Positions 55,723-63,737 of a DNA stretch of 64,000 bases are shown one piece after another. The notes below the pieces were generated by a model. The model saw nothing but the letters and a program-made list of their open reading frames with translations. It had not been told where the DNA came from and ran no database searches. The position numbers and the translations under genes are program-made. Within the stretch, counting starts at the first letter, position 1; every line of letters starts with the position of its first letter. The stretch covers positions 2,356,001 to 2,420,000 of the forward strand of contig CP001622.1 of assembly GCA_000023185.1 (NCBI GenBank), given 5' to 3'. Source of the DNA: Rhizobium leguminosarum bv. trifolii WSM1325. GTDB lineage: Bacteria; Pseudomonadota; Alphaproteobacteria; Rhizobiales; Rhizobiaceae.

Positions 55723-57054
55723 CTACTGCGCCGCCTCTTCCGTCATCTTGGCGTCGGAATAGACCTGGTTGCGGCCCCTGTGTTTGGCCATGTAGAGAAA
55801 CTGGTCGGCGGCGTTGAGGTAATTTTCGAAGGTTTCGTAACCGGCGATCTCGGCGATGCCGATCGAAATCGTGACGCCGAGTTCCTCATCGTCGGCCGTG
55901 ACTTTCAGCCGCGAAATGTCCGAGCGGATCTCGTCGCAGAGCTTGGTTGCGGCTGCCGAATCCATCTGCGGGAAAAGGATGGCGAATTCCTCGCCCCCGA
56001 GCCGCGAGAGAAGATTGTCGCTGCCTTCGAAGATCGTGAACAGCCTGTTTGCGACAGCCTTCAGCACCTTGTCGCCGATCTCGTGGCCATAGGTATCGTT
56101 CAACCGCTTGAAATGGTCGATATCGAGAATGGCGACGGAGCTCGGCACCTTCAGCCGCAGGCACTCGTTCACCAGCTTCGGGCCGTTGTCGTAGAAATAG
56201 CGGCGGTTATAGAGGCCGGTCAGATAGTCGCAGGCCGCCGCCGCCCTCAGCTGCCGCATCTGCGCCAGCGTTTCGGCATTGTTGGCGATGCGGCATTGCA
56301 ACTCCTCGGCGACGAAGGGCCGGTAGACGAAATCGCTGGCGCCGGCCTTGAGGAAGCTCGCCGAAAGCATGCGGTCGTTGGAGGAGGAAACGCCGATGAC
56401 ACGCAGCCTGTCCGAGCCAAATCGATGGCGGATGCGCCGCGTCAGCTCGTAGCCGCTCATATCGGGCATGTGGTGATCGGTGACGACGAGCTCGATATCG
56501 CTGTAGGCCTCGAGCGCCGCCAGCGCCTCGAGCCCCGAATTTGCCTCGACGACGAGATATTGTTGTGCCTTCAGGAGATCGACGAGCACCTGGCGCGCCG
56601 AGACGACATCGTCGACGACGAGCACCCGCGTCTTGCGGTTGGAGATCGCCCGCCGGACGGTGGCGACCAGATTGTCGAGCGCGAATTCATTGTCCTTCAG
56701 CACGTAATCGATGACATTGCGCTCCATGATCCTGTTGCGCGTGTTGAGATCGAATGTCGCGGTGAAGACGATCGCCGGGATATCGTGCTCGATCGTGCAG
56801 TCCAGCGCTTCGCCATAGGGCGAATCCGGCAGGTTGAGATCGACGACGGCCATAGTGTAGCCGTGAGCGTCGTCGGCAAGTTCCTTGCGAAGAGCCTTCA
56901 GCGACGGGCATGATTTGACGGCAAGGCCCAGCTCCGTCTGGAACCGGTGACAGAGCACGGCGGAAAACATCCGGGAATCTTCAACCAGAAGTATTTTGAG
57001 CCCGCCGGAGCGTAACCCGATGCCATCCCGCAGAAAATCCGCTTGAAAAGCCAC
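55723..57054 (-). CDS. Diguanylate cyclase with two receiver domains (PleD-like)
   Basis: A 443-residue response regulator. Two receiver domains (about 20-135, phospho-acceptor Asp in MAVVDLNLPDS; and about 140-260, Asp in LVVTDHHMPDMSGYELTRRI) are followed by a GGDEF domain. Its active site is SRLGGEEFAILF, and the CDYLTGLYNRRYF entry motif is present. It should make cyclic di-GMP on phosphorylation. The allosteric I-site RxxD is not seen before GGEEF (FEGSD instead), so product inhibition may be lacking. Start: GTG at 57054 with GGGGGA nine bases upstream. It lies downstream of a shorter paralogue. Confidence 0.9.
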   Translation of the reverse strand: MAFQADFLRDGIGLRSGGLKILLVEDSRMFSAVLCHRFQTELGLAVKSCPSLKALRKELADDAHGYTMAVVDLNLPDSPYGEALDCTIEHDIPAIVFTATFDLNTRNRIMERNVIDYVLKDNEFALDNLVATVRRAISNRKTRVLVVDDVVSARQVLVDLLKAQQYLVVEANSGLEALAALEAYSDIELVVTDHHMPDMSGYELTRRIRHRFGSDRLRVIGVSSSNDRMLSASFLKAGASDFVYRPFVAEELQCRIANNAETLAQMRQLRAAAACDYLTGLYNRRYFYDNGPKLVNECLRLKVPSSVAILDIDHFKRLNDTYGHEIGDKVLKAVANRLFTIFEGSDNLLSRLGGEEFAILFPQMDSAAATKLCDEIRSDISRLKVTADDEELGVTISIGIAEIAGYETFENYLNAADQFLYMAKHRGRNQVYSDAKMTEEAAQ

Positions 57055-57240
57055 AGCCGCTATTCCCCCATGCGTCTGACGGGCACGACTCGGCCCTCTC
57101 CCCGGCGGGGACGATAACCGAGAGACCTGTGCGCGTGAAGGGGACAAATAATGGCGCTGTTACTTGTAATTGCAAAAATTCGACGACTGTCCCCGACCAT
57201 CATTTCCGCCGCCCTGGCGACACCGATACTGGAAGGGTCG

Positions 57241-58071
57241 TCAGGCAACCGCCCGCTCCTTACGCATCGATTGAATTTGCAGCAGCGTATCGAGGTTCTG
57301 GTTGACGCGGCAGTAGAACTCCTCGTCGATGAAGGGACGCAGCATGAAATCATTGCCGCCGGCTTTCAGGAATCGTGCCGAAAGCAGCCGGTTCGAGGAG
57401 GAGGAAACGCCGATGATGCGCAGCTCGTGCGAGCCGATACTGGCGCGGATGCGCCGCGTCAGTTCGAAGCCATCGATGTCCGGCATGTTGTAGTCGGTAA
57501 TGACAAGGCCGATATCGCGGTTGGCCTTCAGGATCTCCAGCGCCTTGCCGCCACTCTCGGCGACGCTGACACGGAAATTGTAGCGCTTCAGCCGGCTCGA
57601 AAGCAGGGCGCGCGCGGTCGCGCTATCGTCGACGATCAGCACGTGGTGGCGATGATTGGTGAGGAAGCGGCAGATCGATTCCGCCAGCAGGTCGACGGCG
57701 AAGATATTGTCCTTGAGGATATAGTCGACGATATCCTTGGCCATCAGCTTGTCGCGCATGTTTTCATGGAAAGTGCCGGTGAAGACGATTGTGGGTATGG
57801 AGAGATCGACCAGATATTCGAGCGCTTCGCCGTTTTCGGCGCCGGGCAGGTTGATGTTCGAGATCGCCAGCGTGATCGGATCGGAAGACTTGTCGTAGGA
57901 AACCTGCAGATCCTCGAAGTTGCGGCAGATCTCGACATCGATGTCGAACAGCTCCTTCAGGCGTTTGCTGATCATCGAGGTGAATACGTTGGAATCTTCC
58001 GCGACAATAATGCGCGCACCCGCAAACATTTCCCCGGAATATTGCATCCCCGAAATACCTAGAAACGCCAT
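57241..58071 (-). CDS. Double-receiver protein without output domain
   Basis: A 276-residue protein made only of two receiver domains. The second (about 145-260) is complete: VLIVDDSATARALL, Asp in LVITDYNMPDIDGFELTRRI, and Lys in FMLRPFIDE-type context. The first (about 18-135) has the family fold (IIVAEDSNVFTSM, TIVFTGTFHENM, VDYILKDN) but Asn where the phospho-acceptor Asp should be (ISNINLPG). It is closely similar in layout to the following diguanylate cyclase. It may be a phosphate shuttle or an inhibitory partner. Start: ATG at 58071 with AAAGG six bases upstream. Confidence 0.87.
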   Translation of the reverse strand: MAFLGISGMQYSGEMFAGARIIVAEDSNVFTSMISKRLKELFDIDVEICRNFEDLQVSYDKSSDPITLAISNINLPGAENGEALEYLVDLSIPTIVFTGTFHENMRDKLMAKDIVDYILKDNIFAVDLLAESICRFLTNHRHHVLIVDDSATARALLSSRLKRYNFRVSVAESGGKALEILKANRDIGLVITDYNMPDIDGFELTRRIRASIGSHELRIIGVSSSSNRLLSARFLKAGGNDFMLRPFIDEEFYCRVNQNLDTLLQIQSMRKERAVA

Positions 58072-58164
58072 AGCAAACCTTTGATGTAAAATCTGTCCCC
58101 GGATCAAACTGATACATCAATTGATTTGAGTAATTATTAATCGGCACGCCTGGATATAAATGAA

Positions 58165-58188
58165 GAGGCGGCCCGATCGAGCCGCCTC
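58165..58188 (-). terminator. Strong hairpin with T-rich tail in the 58.1 kb gap
   Basis: GAGGCGGC-CCGATCGA-GCCGCCTC, eight base pairs, followed on the minus strand by TTCATTTAT. It stands 29 bases after the end of the coding-like remnant at 58217, as a terminator for it would. Confidence 0.6.
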
Positions 58189-58216
58189 CAACTTCTTTGC
58201 GGATATGATTAAGAAA

Positions 58217-58440
58217 TCAGGCGCGAAGCGCCGCATTCTCGGCGTCGCACGGGTTTTCGCCGACAACCGTCGCATTATAGGTCGAACCGACGTTTTGATC
58301 TTCGGTTTCGTGCCCTCCTTGGCGCAATCCGGCCGCAGCATGGCAAGCGCCGGCGAGCGGTTGATGCGGAAGCCGAAGGCGCCGTTGGTGGCGCGGCCGA
58401 CGAGCCCATCCGGCTGGCACCGCTTGGCCGAAGCGGTTAT
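58217..58440 (-). pseudogene. Possible frameshifted gene remnant
   Basis: The minus strand has protein-like sequence in two frames. One reads GRATNGAFGFRINRSPALAM (about 58400-58340). The other continues as EDQNVGSTYNATVVGENPCD and stops at 58217 with a terminator 29 bases on. Joining the frames near 58318 would give one smooth C-terminal part of about 70 residues. The rest of such a gene is missing, replaced by the start of the plus-strand gene at 58480. I do not recognise the family. Confidence 0.3.
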
Positions 58441-58479
58441 AAACGAGCCATCGACCCCGACCCGCCGACAGGTTCGCCC

Positions 58480-59463
58480 ATGATCCAATCCGACCCGGTG
58501 ATCGAATGGCTTCTCGACTCCGACCCGTCGATCCGATGGCAGGTGATGCGCGACCTTCTCGATGCCCCGGAGCGGGAATGGATGACTGAGCGGGCCAAAG
58601 TCGAGACCGAGGGCTGGGGCGCCAGGCTGCTCTCCTGCCAGGATGAGGACGGGCAATGGGCAGGCGGTGCCTTCCTGCCCGCCGGTTTCGACCCGCTCGA
58701 GTGGGAGGAGCGTGGCCAGCCGTGGACGGCCACCACCTTCTCGCTGTCGCAATTGCGGGAATTCGGTCTCGATCCCGCCTGTGGCTGCGTCCGGCGCACC
58801 GTCAAATTGATCGGCGCCAACGCCCGTTGGGAAGAAGGTGGCCAGCCCTATTGGGAGGGCGAAGTCGAGGAGTGCATCAACGGTCGCACCGTTGCCGACG
58901 GCGCCTATTTCGGCGTCGACGTCTCGCCCATCGTCGACAGGCTGGCCGGTGAGCGTCTCGACGACGGCGGCTGGAACTGCGAGCGGATCAATGGCTCCGT
59001 CCGCTCGTCGTTCGCCAGCACCATCAATGTGCTGGAAGGCTTGCTGGAATATGAGAGATCGACCGGCGGCACGCATCGGTCTCGAGAGGCGCGCAGGACG
59101 GGCGAGGAGTTTCTGCTGGCCCGCAACCTCTTCCGCCGCCTTGGCACCGGCGAGCCGGCCGACGAACGCTTCCTTCACCTCCTGCATCCGAACCGGTGGC
59201 GCTACGACATTTTGCGCGCGCTCGATTATTTCCGCGCCGGCGCGATCCTAACCGGCGCGAATCCCGATCCGCGTCTCGGCGAGGCGATCGACCACCTTCG
59301 TTCCAGACGCCTGCAGGACGGCAGCTGGCCGCTCGACAACAGCCCTGCCGGTCGGGTGTGGTTCGAGGTCGATGACGGGCAAGGCAAGCCCTCGCGGTGG
59401 GTGACGCTCCGAGCGATGCGGGTGCTCAGATGGTGGGATGCCCAGCCCTCAATCAATGCCTGA
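58480..59463 (+). CDS. Squalene-cyclase/prenyltransferase-fold (alpha-toroid) protein
   Basis: A 327-residue soluble protein of the terpenoid-cyclase/prenyltransferase toroid type. Two QW-like repeats are visible: LSCQDEDGQWAGGAF (about 52-66) and RRLQDGSWPLDNSPAG (about 270-285). The DxDD acid motif of squalene-hopene cyclases is absent, and length is only half of those enzymes. The family is annotated as squalene oxidase-like repeat protein, function unknown. No membrane segment. Its 3' end overlaps the TetR gene on the other strand by 15 bases. Confidence 0.75.
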   Translation: MIQSDPVIEWLLDSDPSIRWQVMRDLLDAPEREWMTERAKVETEGWGARLLSCQDEDGQWAGGAFLPAGFDPLEWEERGQPWTATTFSLSQLREFGLDPACGCVRRTVKLIGANARWEEGGQPYWEGEVEECINGRTVADGAYFGVDVSPIVDRLAGERLDDGGWNCERINGSVRSSFASTINVLEGLLEYERSTGGTHRSREARRTGEEFLLARNLFRRLGTGEPADERFLHLLHPNRWRYDILRALDYFRAGAILTGANPDPRLGEAIDHLRSRRLQDGSWPLDNSPAGRVWFEVDDGQGKPSRWVTLRAMRVLRWWDAQPSINA

Positions 59464-60066
59464 CGGCAATCCCAGTCCACGTAGGAAATGCCCCTCAAGC
59501 GCCCGCAGCAATTCGGCGCGGGCCGCGGGCGTCTCACCGATGCCGGGCTGATTGACCACACCGTACAGGGCGTTGAACAGAAACACCGCCGTAAAGCCGG
59601 GATCCCTGACCAACCAGACATTCTCGCCAGCGCCGGCGGCAAGCAATTCGTTCAGATGATCGATCAGGATGTTGCGCGAAAGCCCTTCCCTTGTTGCGGG
59701 AGGGGCTGCCACGAAGGCGAGGTGATGCAGCCCGGCGGTGTCGAGATAGCCGGTGGCGCATGCCGTCGACCAGGCCGCCAGCTTCCCGCGCCAATCCTCG
59801 TGCCGCCGTCCTTCGACCGCCGCGACGATGCCATCCAGCACGCCCTGCACGAAGCGGGCGCGCAGCGCCTGGAGAACATCGGCCTTCGAGGAAAAGTGCA
59901 GGTAGAAGGTGCCCTTGGCGACCCCCGCCCCGGTCGTGATCTCCTCGATCGTGGTCTGCTCCAGGCCCTTTTCCAGAAACAGCCGCTCGGCCGCGGTCAT
60001 CAGCTCGTCACGCCGCTCTTCGGGGGGCTTGGTTCTCGGTTTTGAAACAGGATTGGCCGGCGGCAA
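59449..60066 (-). CDS. TetR-family transcriptional regulator
   Basis: A 205-residue TetR-type repressor. The helix-turn-helix is AERLFLEKGLEQTTIEEITT and AGVAKGTFYLHFSSKADVLQ (about 25-65). The ligand domain follows. The likely start is the TTG at 60066, 14 bases after the DinB-gene stop (GAGAGTGGA lies before it), and an ATG at 60000 would cut into the first helix. It forms an operon with the DinB-family gene, and a TetR-like palindrome at 60646 fits autoregulation of the pair. Confidence 0.88.
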   Translation of the reverse strand: MPPANPVSKPRTKPPEERRDELMTAAERLFLEKGLEQTTIEEITTGAGVAKGTFYLHFSSKADVLQALRARFVQGVLDGIVAAVEGRRHEDWRGKLAAWSTACATGYLDTAGLHHLAFVAAPPATREGLSRNILIDHLNELLAAGAGENVWLVRDPGFTAVFLFNALYGVVNQPGIGETPAARAELLRALEGHFLRGLGLPSGID

Positions 60067-60079
60067 GACTGGTCCACTC

Positions 60080-60583
60080 TCATTGACGGCGCGCGGGATC
60101 GGTCCTGTGCAGATAGCCGGTAAACACGTCGCGCATTGCGGTAATCTCGATCTCAGGCGGCAGACGACCGACTTCACCGCGATGATAGCCGGCATGCGTC
60201 ACCACATGGGCCAGCATCTCCTCGCGGGACATGCGTCCGCGTCCGCCATCGGTGAAGGTGAAGTCGACGACCTCCTCCATTTCCTCGGGCGTTATACGCG
60301 AGGTGTAATCGATATACCAACGATCCGTATCCCGGATATCGGAGGACAACTGTGCCAAAGGCGGCGCTTCGCTGCTCCAGCTCGCCGCATAGGAGTGATC
60401 CAGCCGTTGAAGATTGGCGGTGAAGATGCGATCGACGAGATGGGCGTGATTGAGCACGCGAAGGGCCGATCGGAACTCGTCGGATCGCACCTCAGCCCCG
60501 AGCGCGTACAAGGCATCGAGAAGCTTGTCGTCGACGCTGGCTTTGTATTGGAACAGCGAGTTCAACAGGGGCTGCGCGCTCAT
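60080..60583 (-). CDS. DinB-family (DUF664-like) protein
   Basis: A 167-residue four-helix-bundle protein of the DinB/YfiT type. The metal-binding histidine triad is visible: LRVLNHAHLVDRIF and HVVTHAGYHRGEVGRLP. Such proteins are candidates for thiol- or metal-dependent transferases, such as mycothiol- or bacillithiol-like S-transferases in other phyla; the role in rhizobia is unknown. I chose the ATG at 60583 over a longer frame. Co-transcribed with the TetR gene. Confidence 0.85.
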   Translation of the reverse strand: MSAQPLLNSLFQYKASVDDKLLDALYALGAEVRSDEFRSALRVLNHAHLVDRIFTANLQRLDHSYAASWSSEAPPLAQLSSDIRDTDRWYIDYTSRITPEEMEEVVDFTFTDGGRGRMSREEMLAHVVTHAGYHRGEVGRLPPEIEITAMRDVFTGYLHRTDPARRQ

Positions 60584-60645
60584 TACGATCTCCGGATATG
60601 AAACGGGTGGCGCCGACATCAAACCGGCAGCCTCACCTACATCAC

Positions 60646-60662
60646 TGACTGGTGGTCAGTCA
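60646..60662. promoter_or_regulatory. TetR-type operator of the DinB-TetR operon
   Basis: TGACTG-GTGGT-CAGTCA is a perfect 6-base dyad 63 bases before the DinB start. The ACTG/CAGT pattern is typical of TetR-family sites. Confidence 0.65.
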
Positions 60663-60714
60663 ATACGATCCCGATCTCTCTGCCACCTGCCCTGCCGCGC
60701 GTTCTTATGTGTCG

Positions 60715-61260
60715 TTACGCGCAGCAGCCGCTCGCTGCCGCTTGCGGCCCACAGCAGGCCGCCGCCTTGCTGTTCTCCTCTGCCAGCCATCGGTCGCGCG
60801 GCTTGCAGCTTGACGGCCGCGGCGAAAGCGCAACATGGACGGCGCCGGCACGGAGAACCGGCATCGCTGCGCAATAAAGCTGCATTGGCCGCACGCCGTC
60901 GCTGACTTCGAAGGTCAGCTTCGCCGAACCATCCAGTTGCACATGATCGGAAACCTTGCGGATGATTGCATGGAACTTGCCGGCCAGCATATGCGTGCGG
61001 TCGCCTTCCTCGATATCCCAGAGCTGGATGAAGATTTCCGCCCACGCTTCAGGATTGGCGCCGCAATCCAACGCCGAGAATTGGCCCGCCTTGACCTCGG
61101 TGACATGATAGCCAGGCTTTACCGCCTTGCCGTCGTAATAGAAAATCAGCGGAGAATCCTTGGCGCCGGTAAGCACACTGAGCAGCAGGCCGAGATCGAT
61201 TTCGTTCTCTTGAATTTTGCTGTTGTCGATGACGTTAATTAGCGCTAATCCTCGTTTCAA
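60715..61260 (-). CDS. DUF6428 protein of the arsenic island with Cys-rich tail
   Basis: A protein of about 175-181 residues with the pattern of DUF6428: LIFYYDGKAVKPGYHVTEVK, then SALDCGANPEAWAEIFIQLW and HAIIRKVSDHVQLD. The last 15 residues carry paired cysteines (AACCGPQ and SGCCA), which suggests binding of arsenite or another thiophilic metal. It is divergent from arsR across operator-like repeats. The start is uncertain: the nearest standard start in frame is TTG at 61260, which has no ribosome site. An ATT at 61239 would give the more family-like beginning INVIDNSK. Confidence 0.75.
   Translation of the reverse strand: MKRGLALINVIDNSKIQENEIDLGLLLSVLTGAKDSPLIFYYDGKAVKPGYHVTEVKAGQFSALDCGANPEAWAEIFIQLWDIEEGDRTHMLAGKFHAIIRKVSDHVQLDGSAKLTFEVSDGVRPMQLYCAAMPVLRAGAVHVALSPRPSSCKPRDRWLAEENSKAAACCGPQAAASGCCA
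61238..61249. promoter_or_regulatory. Palindrome in the divergent arsenic promoter
   Basis: ATTAGC-GCTAAT, perfect, between the DUF6428 gene and arsR. Confidence 0.55.
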
Positions 61261-61280
61261 TGATTCAAGGATTATTGAAA
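61255..61280 (+). promoter_or_regulatory. Probable ArsR operator
   Basis: TTTCAAT and ATTGAAA arms (61255-61261, 61274-61280), one base before the arsR ATG, so bound ArsR would cover the ribosome site as well as the promoter. TTCAA/TTGAA arms are typical for ArsR/SmtB sites. Confidence 0.7.
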
Positions 61281-61281
61281 T

Positions 61282-61638
61282 ATGGATCAACGTCAAGCCC
61301 TCATCGCATTCGGCGCGCTCTCGCAGGAAACCCGCCTTCACATCGTCCGCATGCTCGTGGTTTCGGGTCCCGACGGCATGGCGGCAGGCGCGATCGCTGA
61401 GAAGGCGGAGGTCTCGCCCTCTAATATCTCCTTCCATCTGAAAGAGCTGGAACGGTCGGGGTTGATCGCGCAACAGCGTGAATCCCGATCGATCATTTAC
61501 ACCGCGAACTACGAGGCACTTGGTGGCTTGGTTCGCTTTCTGATGGAAGATTGCTGTTCCGGGCATCCGGAAATCTGCGCACCTGCCGCGGAGGTCGCGG
61601 CCTGCTGCGCCCCTAAAATGAAGGAGAAATTGCAATGA
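61282..61638 (+). CDS. arsR: Arsenic-responsive repressor ArsR
   Basis: A 118-residue ArsR/SmtB-family winged-helix repressor: FGALSQETRLHIVRMLVVSG, the recognition region AEVSPSNISFHLKELERSG, and the wing QQRESRSIIYTANYEA. The arsenite-binding cysteines are not in the recognition helix but at the C-terminal end (EDCCSGHPEIC and AACCAPK), the arrangement of the group found in several proteobacteria. It leads the plus-strand operon arsR-arsC-arsN2-aqpS-arsC2-arsH. The stop overlaps the arsC start (ATGA). Confidence 0.94.
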   Translation: MDQRQALIAFGALSQETRLHIVRMLVVSGPDGMAAGAIAEKAEVSPSNISFHLKELERSGLIAQQRESRSIIYTANYEALGGLVRFLMEDCCSGHPEICAPAAEVAACCAPKMKEKLQ

Positions 61639-62165
61639 CCCCTGACCGCATTTACAATGTGCTCTTTCTCTGCACGGGCAATTCTGCCCGCTCGATCTTG
61701 GCTGAATCCATCCTTGAGACCGAAGACAAGGGTCGATTCAAGGCCTATTCGGCCGGCAGCCAGCCGAAGGGTGAAGTCAATCCCTATGCGCTGAAGGAGC
61801 TTGCGGCGCAGGGCTACCCAACAGTCGGCTTCCGTTCAAAGAGCTGGGACGAATTCGCCGAGCCGGGCGCTCCGGAGATGGACTTCATCTTTACGGTTTG
61901 CGACAGCGCTGCCGGCGAGGCTTGTCCCGTCTGGATCGGTCATCCGATGACCGCCCATTGGGGCGTCGAGGACCCGGCTGTCGTCGAGGGCAGCGAAGTC
62001 GACAAAGGCCGCGCTTTCGCGCAGGCCGCCCGCTTCCTCAAGAACCGGATCAGCGCCTTTTTGAGCCTGCCTCTTTCCTCGATCGACAAGCTCGCCCTGG
62101 AATCGCACCTGCGCCAGATCGGCACCATGGAAGGCGCCAGCATTAAACAGCCCAAGGCGAGCTGA
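61635..62165 (+). CDS. arsC: Arsenate reductase, low-molecular-weight phosphatase type
   Basis: A 176-residue arsenate reductase of the LMW-PTP class. The active site CX5R is FLCTGNSARS (C13, R19), and the late cysteines needed for the thiol cascade lie in FTVCDSAAGEACPVW. This class usually draws electrons from thioredoxin. A C-terminal extension of about 40 residues goes beyond the core. It reduces arsenate to arsenite, which the neighbouring AqpS or other transporters then pass out. A second, unrelated arsC lies two genes downstream. Confidence 0.93.
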   Translation: MTPDRIYNVLFLCTGNSARSILAESILETEDKGRFKAYSAGSQPKGEVNPYALKELAAQGYPTVGFRSKSWDEFAEPGAPEMDFIFTVCDSAAGEACPVWIGHPMTAHWGVEDPAVVEGSEVDKGRAFAQAARFLKNRISAFLSLPLSSIDKLALESHLRQIGTMEGASIKQPKAS

Positions 62166-62608
62166 TGGGTTTCGATTTGAACCAGCAGGCCTTGGAAGGG
62201 CACGACGACAGACTTCGCGGCGCGCTCGCAGGCGCCGGGCTTCCGGTCGATGACCTCACAGACGCCGGCCGAAGCTTCTATCGGTTTTCACGTGGCGGCG
62301 AGACGGTCGGCTTCGGCGGGCTGGAACTCTATGGCGAGACTGTACTCCTGCGTTCCATTGTCGTGCTGTCCGATCAGCAAGGCTTTGGCTTCGGCCATGC
62401 GATCACCCTTAGCCTGCTCGATCAGGCACAAAGGAAAGGCGCCACTGCCGCCTATCTGTTGACAGAAACAGCCGCCTCCTTCTTTCAATCGCTCGGCTTT
62501 CGTCCGATCGCCCGCGATGAAGCGCCGGCCGAGATCCTGACGACGCGGCAGGCCGCAAGCCTGTGCCCGGCATCGGCCGCCCTGATGGTCCGGAGCCTGC
62601 CGGCATGA
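62165..62608 (+). CDS. arsN2: ArsN2-type GNAT acetyltransferase
   Basis: A 147-residue GNAT-fold enzyme: GETVGFGGLELYGETVLLRS, VVLSDQQGFGFGHAITLSLL with the acetyl-CoA loop (QGFGFGH), and a C-terminal FFQSLGFRPIARDEAPAEIL followed by SLCPASAALM. This pattern fits ArsN2, found in arsenic islands; its substrate is less certain than that of the arsinothricin acetylase ArsN1. The ATG shares its A with the arsC TGA (overlap of one base), indicating coupling. Confidence 0.88.
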   Translation: MGFDLNQQALEGHDDRLRGALAGAGLPVDDLTDAGRSFYRFSRGGETVGFGGLELYGETVLLRSIVVLSDQQGFGFGHAITLSLLDQAQRKGATAAYLLTETAASFFQSLGFRPIARDEAPAEILTTRQAASLCPASAALMVRSLPA

Positions 62609-63312
62609 GCGCGCCGATGTTTCCCCCGTCTCGACGACTGGTCGCCGAAGCGCTCGGCACGCTGCTGCTCGTAGCAACCGTCGTCGGCTCGGGCATCATG
62701 GCGGATAGCCTGACGGACGATACGGCGCTTGCGCTGCTCGGCAATACGCTGGCAACGGGGGCAATCCTCGTCGTCCTGATTACGATCTTAGGCCCGATTT
62801 CCGGGGCTCATTTCAATCCGGTCGTGTCGCTGGTGTTTGCGCTCCGGCGCGAACTGCCTGCCTCCTCCGTTCCCCCCTATATCGCCGCGCAGATCGTCGG
62901 CGGCATTGCCGGAACGATGCTCGCTCATGCGATGTTCGCCCTTCCCGTGCTGCAGGCCTCGGAAACCGTGCGCACCGGCGGCGCGCAATGGCTCTCTGAA
63001 GTGACGGCAACCTTCGGCCTCGTCTTCGTCATCTTAGCCGGTGTGCGCTTTCGCGCCGATGCCGTGGCATGGCTGGTCGGCCTTTATATCACCGCCGCCT
63101 ACTGGTTCACCGCCTCCACGTCCTTTGCCAATCCCGCCGTCGCGATTGCTCGATCGCTGACGCACACCTTTTCCGGCATCCGCCCGATCGATCTACCGGG
63201 GTTTATCGCCGCTGAAGTCCTCGGCGCCTTGCTGGCGCTGATGCTTGCGGGATGGCTGCTGATGGAAGCCCGCGATCCTGAAACTCTCACCAAGACGGAA
63301 TCCGCCTCATGA
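62605..63312 (+). CDS. aqpS: Aquaglyceroporin AqpS of the arsenic operon
   Basis: A 235-residue MIP-family channel with six helices. The two half-helix motifs are GAHFNPVVSLV (NPV in place of NPA) and SFANPAVAIA (NPA). In Sinorhizobium meliloti, AqpS replaces an active arsenite pump: arsenite made from arsenate by ArsC leaves through the channel down its gradient. The same logic should hold here since no ArsB or ACR3 gene is in the visible operon. The start at 62605 overlaps the arsN2 stop (ATGA). Confidence 0.94.
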   Translation: MSAPMFPPSRRLVAEALGTLLLVATVVGSGIMADSLTDDTALALLGNTLATGAILVVLITILGPISGAHFNPVVSLVFALRRELPASSVPPYIAAQIVGGIAGTMLAHAMFALPVLQASETVRTGGAQWLSEVTATFGLVFVILAGVRFRADAVAWLVGLYITAAYWFTASTSFANPAVAIARSLTHTFSGIRPIDLPGFIAAEVLGALLALMLAGWLLMEARDPETLTKTESAS

Positions 63313-63737
63313 CCATAGATGTTACGATCTATCACAACCCCGAATGCGGCACCTCGCGCAACACGCTTGCGATGATCCAGAACGCCGGCATTGAGCCCAA
63401 CGTTATCGAATATCTGAAAAACTCGCCGTCGCGCGACCAGCTAATCAAGGTGATTGCGGATGCCGGTTTGAGCGTTCGCGAGGCGATCCGCGAAAAGGGC
63501 ACGCCCTATGCGGAGCTCGGCCTCGACAACCCTGATCTTACCGACGAGCAATTGCTGGACGCGATGCTGAAAAACCCGATCCTGATCAACCGGCCCTTCG
63601 TCATCACGCCGCTCGGCACGCGTCTGTCGCGGCCCTCGGAACTTGTTCTCGAAATCCTGCCGGAAACGCATCAGGGCGCCTTCACCAAGGAAGACGGCGA
63701 GAAGGTGCTCGATGCCGGAGGCAAGCGCATTGTCTGA
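63309..63737 (+). CDS. arsC: Arsenate reductase, glutaredoxin type
   Basis: A 142-residue ArsC of the glutaredoxin-coupled class: VTIYHNPECGTSRNTLAMIQ with the catalytic C13, then IREKGTPYAELGLDN and the arsenate-site stretch LINRPFVITPLGTRLSRPSE. It is evolutionarily unrelated to the LMW-phosphatase-type ArsC upstream, so the operon carries both reduction routes. The ATG overlaps the aqpS stop by four bases. Confidence 0.94.
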   Translation: MTIDVTIYHNPECGTSRNTLAMIQNAGIEPNVIEYLKNSPSRDQLIKVIADAGLSVREAIREKGTPYAELGLDNPDLTDEQLLDAMLKNPILINRPFVITPLGTRLSRPSELVLEILPETHQGAFTKEDGEKVLDAGGKRIV

